Source: Martinezella tropici
GTDB taxonomy: Bacteria > Pseudomonadota > Alphaproteobacteria > Rhizobiales > Rhizobiaceae
Direction: 5' to 3'
Assembly: GCF_003287875.1 (NCBI RefSeq)
Contig: NZ_QMKK01000022.1
Coordinates: forward strand, 186,001-250,000
Length of the DNA stretch: 64,000 nt
In this document: positions 63,383 to 64,000 of the stretch, piece after piece
How the letters are laid out: the number at the start of each line of letters is the position of its first letter
Position numbering within the stretch: position 1 is the stretch's first letter
Notes under the pieces: model-generated
What the model saw: only the letters and a program-made list of their open reading frames with translations
Database searches by the model: none
Told to the model about the DNA's origin: nothing
Made by a program: the position numbers and the translations under genes

Positions 63383-64000
63383 TTACGCCACTGCGACCAT
63401 CGCGTCGAATTCCGCCCGAATCGAGGCTTCATCGGCGCCATCATTTTTGCCGAATGCCGCTTCGACCGCCTTGGCCCTTGTCAGCGACGCACCCGCCAAA
63501 GCGGGAACATTGCGAACGACCTGCTGCATTTCGTCCATGACGCCATTGCAATGCAGCACGATATCGCATCCGCCCGCAATAATATTTGCTGTACGTTCGC
63601 CGATCGTGCCCTTCAGCGCATTCATCGAGGTATCGTCCGACAGGAGCAGCCCCTGGAAACCGATATGCCCGCGAATGATCTCCTCATTCACCTTGCGCGA
63701 CGTCGTGGCCGGGTTTTCCGGATCGATATCGGTGAAGACAACGTGGCATGTCATTGCCATCAACTCGTCCTTGAGAGCCACGAAGGGCGCGAAATCATGC
63801 GCCTCCAGCTCCGCACGCGGCACCGAGACGACGGGCAGTTCGTGATGCGAATCGGCAAAGCCGCGGCCGTGGCCGGGCATGTGCTTCATCACGGGCAGTA
63901 CGCCACCGGCTTTCAGACCTTCCGCCGCAGCACGCCCCATCTCCGTCACCGTCACCGGATCGGAGCCATAGGCGCGATTGCCGATGACATTGCTCGATCC
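63383..64000 (-). CDS. nagZ: Beta-N-acetylhexosaminidase NagZ (5' part beyond window)
   Basis: 205 codons visible, open to the right edge. The family 3 catalytic motif KHMPGHGRGFADSHHELP holds the acid/base His, and SDDTSMNAL holds the nucleophile Asp. Cleaves GlcNAc from anhydroMurNAc peptides in cell-wall recycling. Stops 34 bases before the scpA start, so the genes are likely one transcript. Confidence 0.93.
   Translation of the reverse strand, partial: GSSNVIGNRAYGSDPVTVTEMGRAAAEGLKAGGVLPVMKHMPGHGRGFADSHHELPVVSVPRAELEAHDFAPFVALKDELMAMTCHVVFTDIDPENPATTSRKVNEEIIRGHIGFQGLLLSDDTSMNALKGTIGERTANIIAGGCDIVLHCNGVMDEMQQVVRNVPALAGASLTRAKAVEAAFGKNDGADEASIRAEFDAMVAVA

Overview
The window reads as a chromosomal segment of a Rhizobium/Agrobacterium-type alphaproteobacterium. 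Support comes from the GC-rich coding style, DUF1127 and DUF982 small proteins, homologues of mitochondrial complex I accessory and assembly proteins, class I PHB synthase, a fused SecDF, and a rhizobial-style anti-Shine-Dalgarno small RNA. It falls into two parts: the right arm of a prophage (1 to about 25,102) and conserved host chromosome (about 25,103 to 64,000).

Prophage. A tyrosine integrase (24006-25094) abuts the 3' end of an intact tRNA-Arg(TCT), the usual integration target; the left end, with capsid and tail genes, lies beyond position 1. The immunity region (about 16.2-17.5 kb) has a LexA-like C1 repressor, a Cro-position small gene, and GCGG-N8-CCGC operator palindromes on both sides of the repressor gene. 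A rightward early operon (17.5-25.1 kb) carries many small, tightly overlapping genes, including an XRE regulator, a MazG-like protein, a DUF5131 (Gp37/Gp68) three-Cys protein, a lipoprotein and the integrase. A leftward operon (about 15.8 to 5.6 kb) has mostly 1-14 bp overlaps or gaps and encodes a GapR-like/RMF-like fusion, an AAA+ ATPase, a ParB/MT-A70 methyltransferase fusion, a small protein with a complete Rieske-type C-x-H-x16-C-x2-H motif, an SF2-helicase/DNA-methyltransferase fusion, and a C5-cytosine methyltransferase with nine tandem P-x-x-T modules. Three DNA methyltransferases in one transcript suggest a DNA modification or anti-restriction programme. A rightward pair (DUF6161-like membrane/coiled-coil protein and DUF982) sits against the grain as a moron-like insert. 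Further left are a replication-type HTH protein, a NusG paralogue, a 430-bp noncoding region, and TerS/TerL. That layout suggests a NusG-type late antiterminator acting just ahead of the late genes, with a cos-like region beside terS. The leftward transcript also holds a tRNA with CAT anticodon and initiator-like features.

Host chromosome. After tRNA-Arg come an NDUFS4-like complex I subunit, tRNA-Pro, a DUF192 protein, a double cold-shock-domain protein, gloA, a lipoprotein and three tandem tRNA-Glu genes, each with its own promoter. Next are recJ, hom, an AlaC-like aminotransferase, phaC, sfsA-map-radC, a tyrosine phosphatase, sthA, an intergenic palindromic repeat, tig, tRNA-Leu and a DUF2157/GDYXXLXY pair. 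A three-hairpin RNA with CCTCCTCCC loops (cuckoo/CcsR type) precedes two DUF1127 genes. Then follow trmFO, NDUFAF6-like and NDUFAF3-like genes, secDF-yajC, a DUF815 ATPase, an NlpD-like LytM protein, pcm-surE-serS, tatC-tatB-tatA, scpB-scpA and a truncated nagZ at the right edge.
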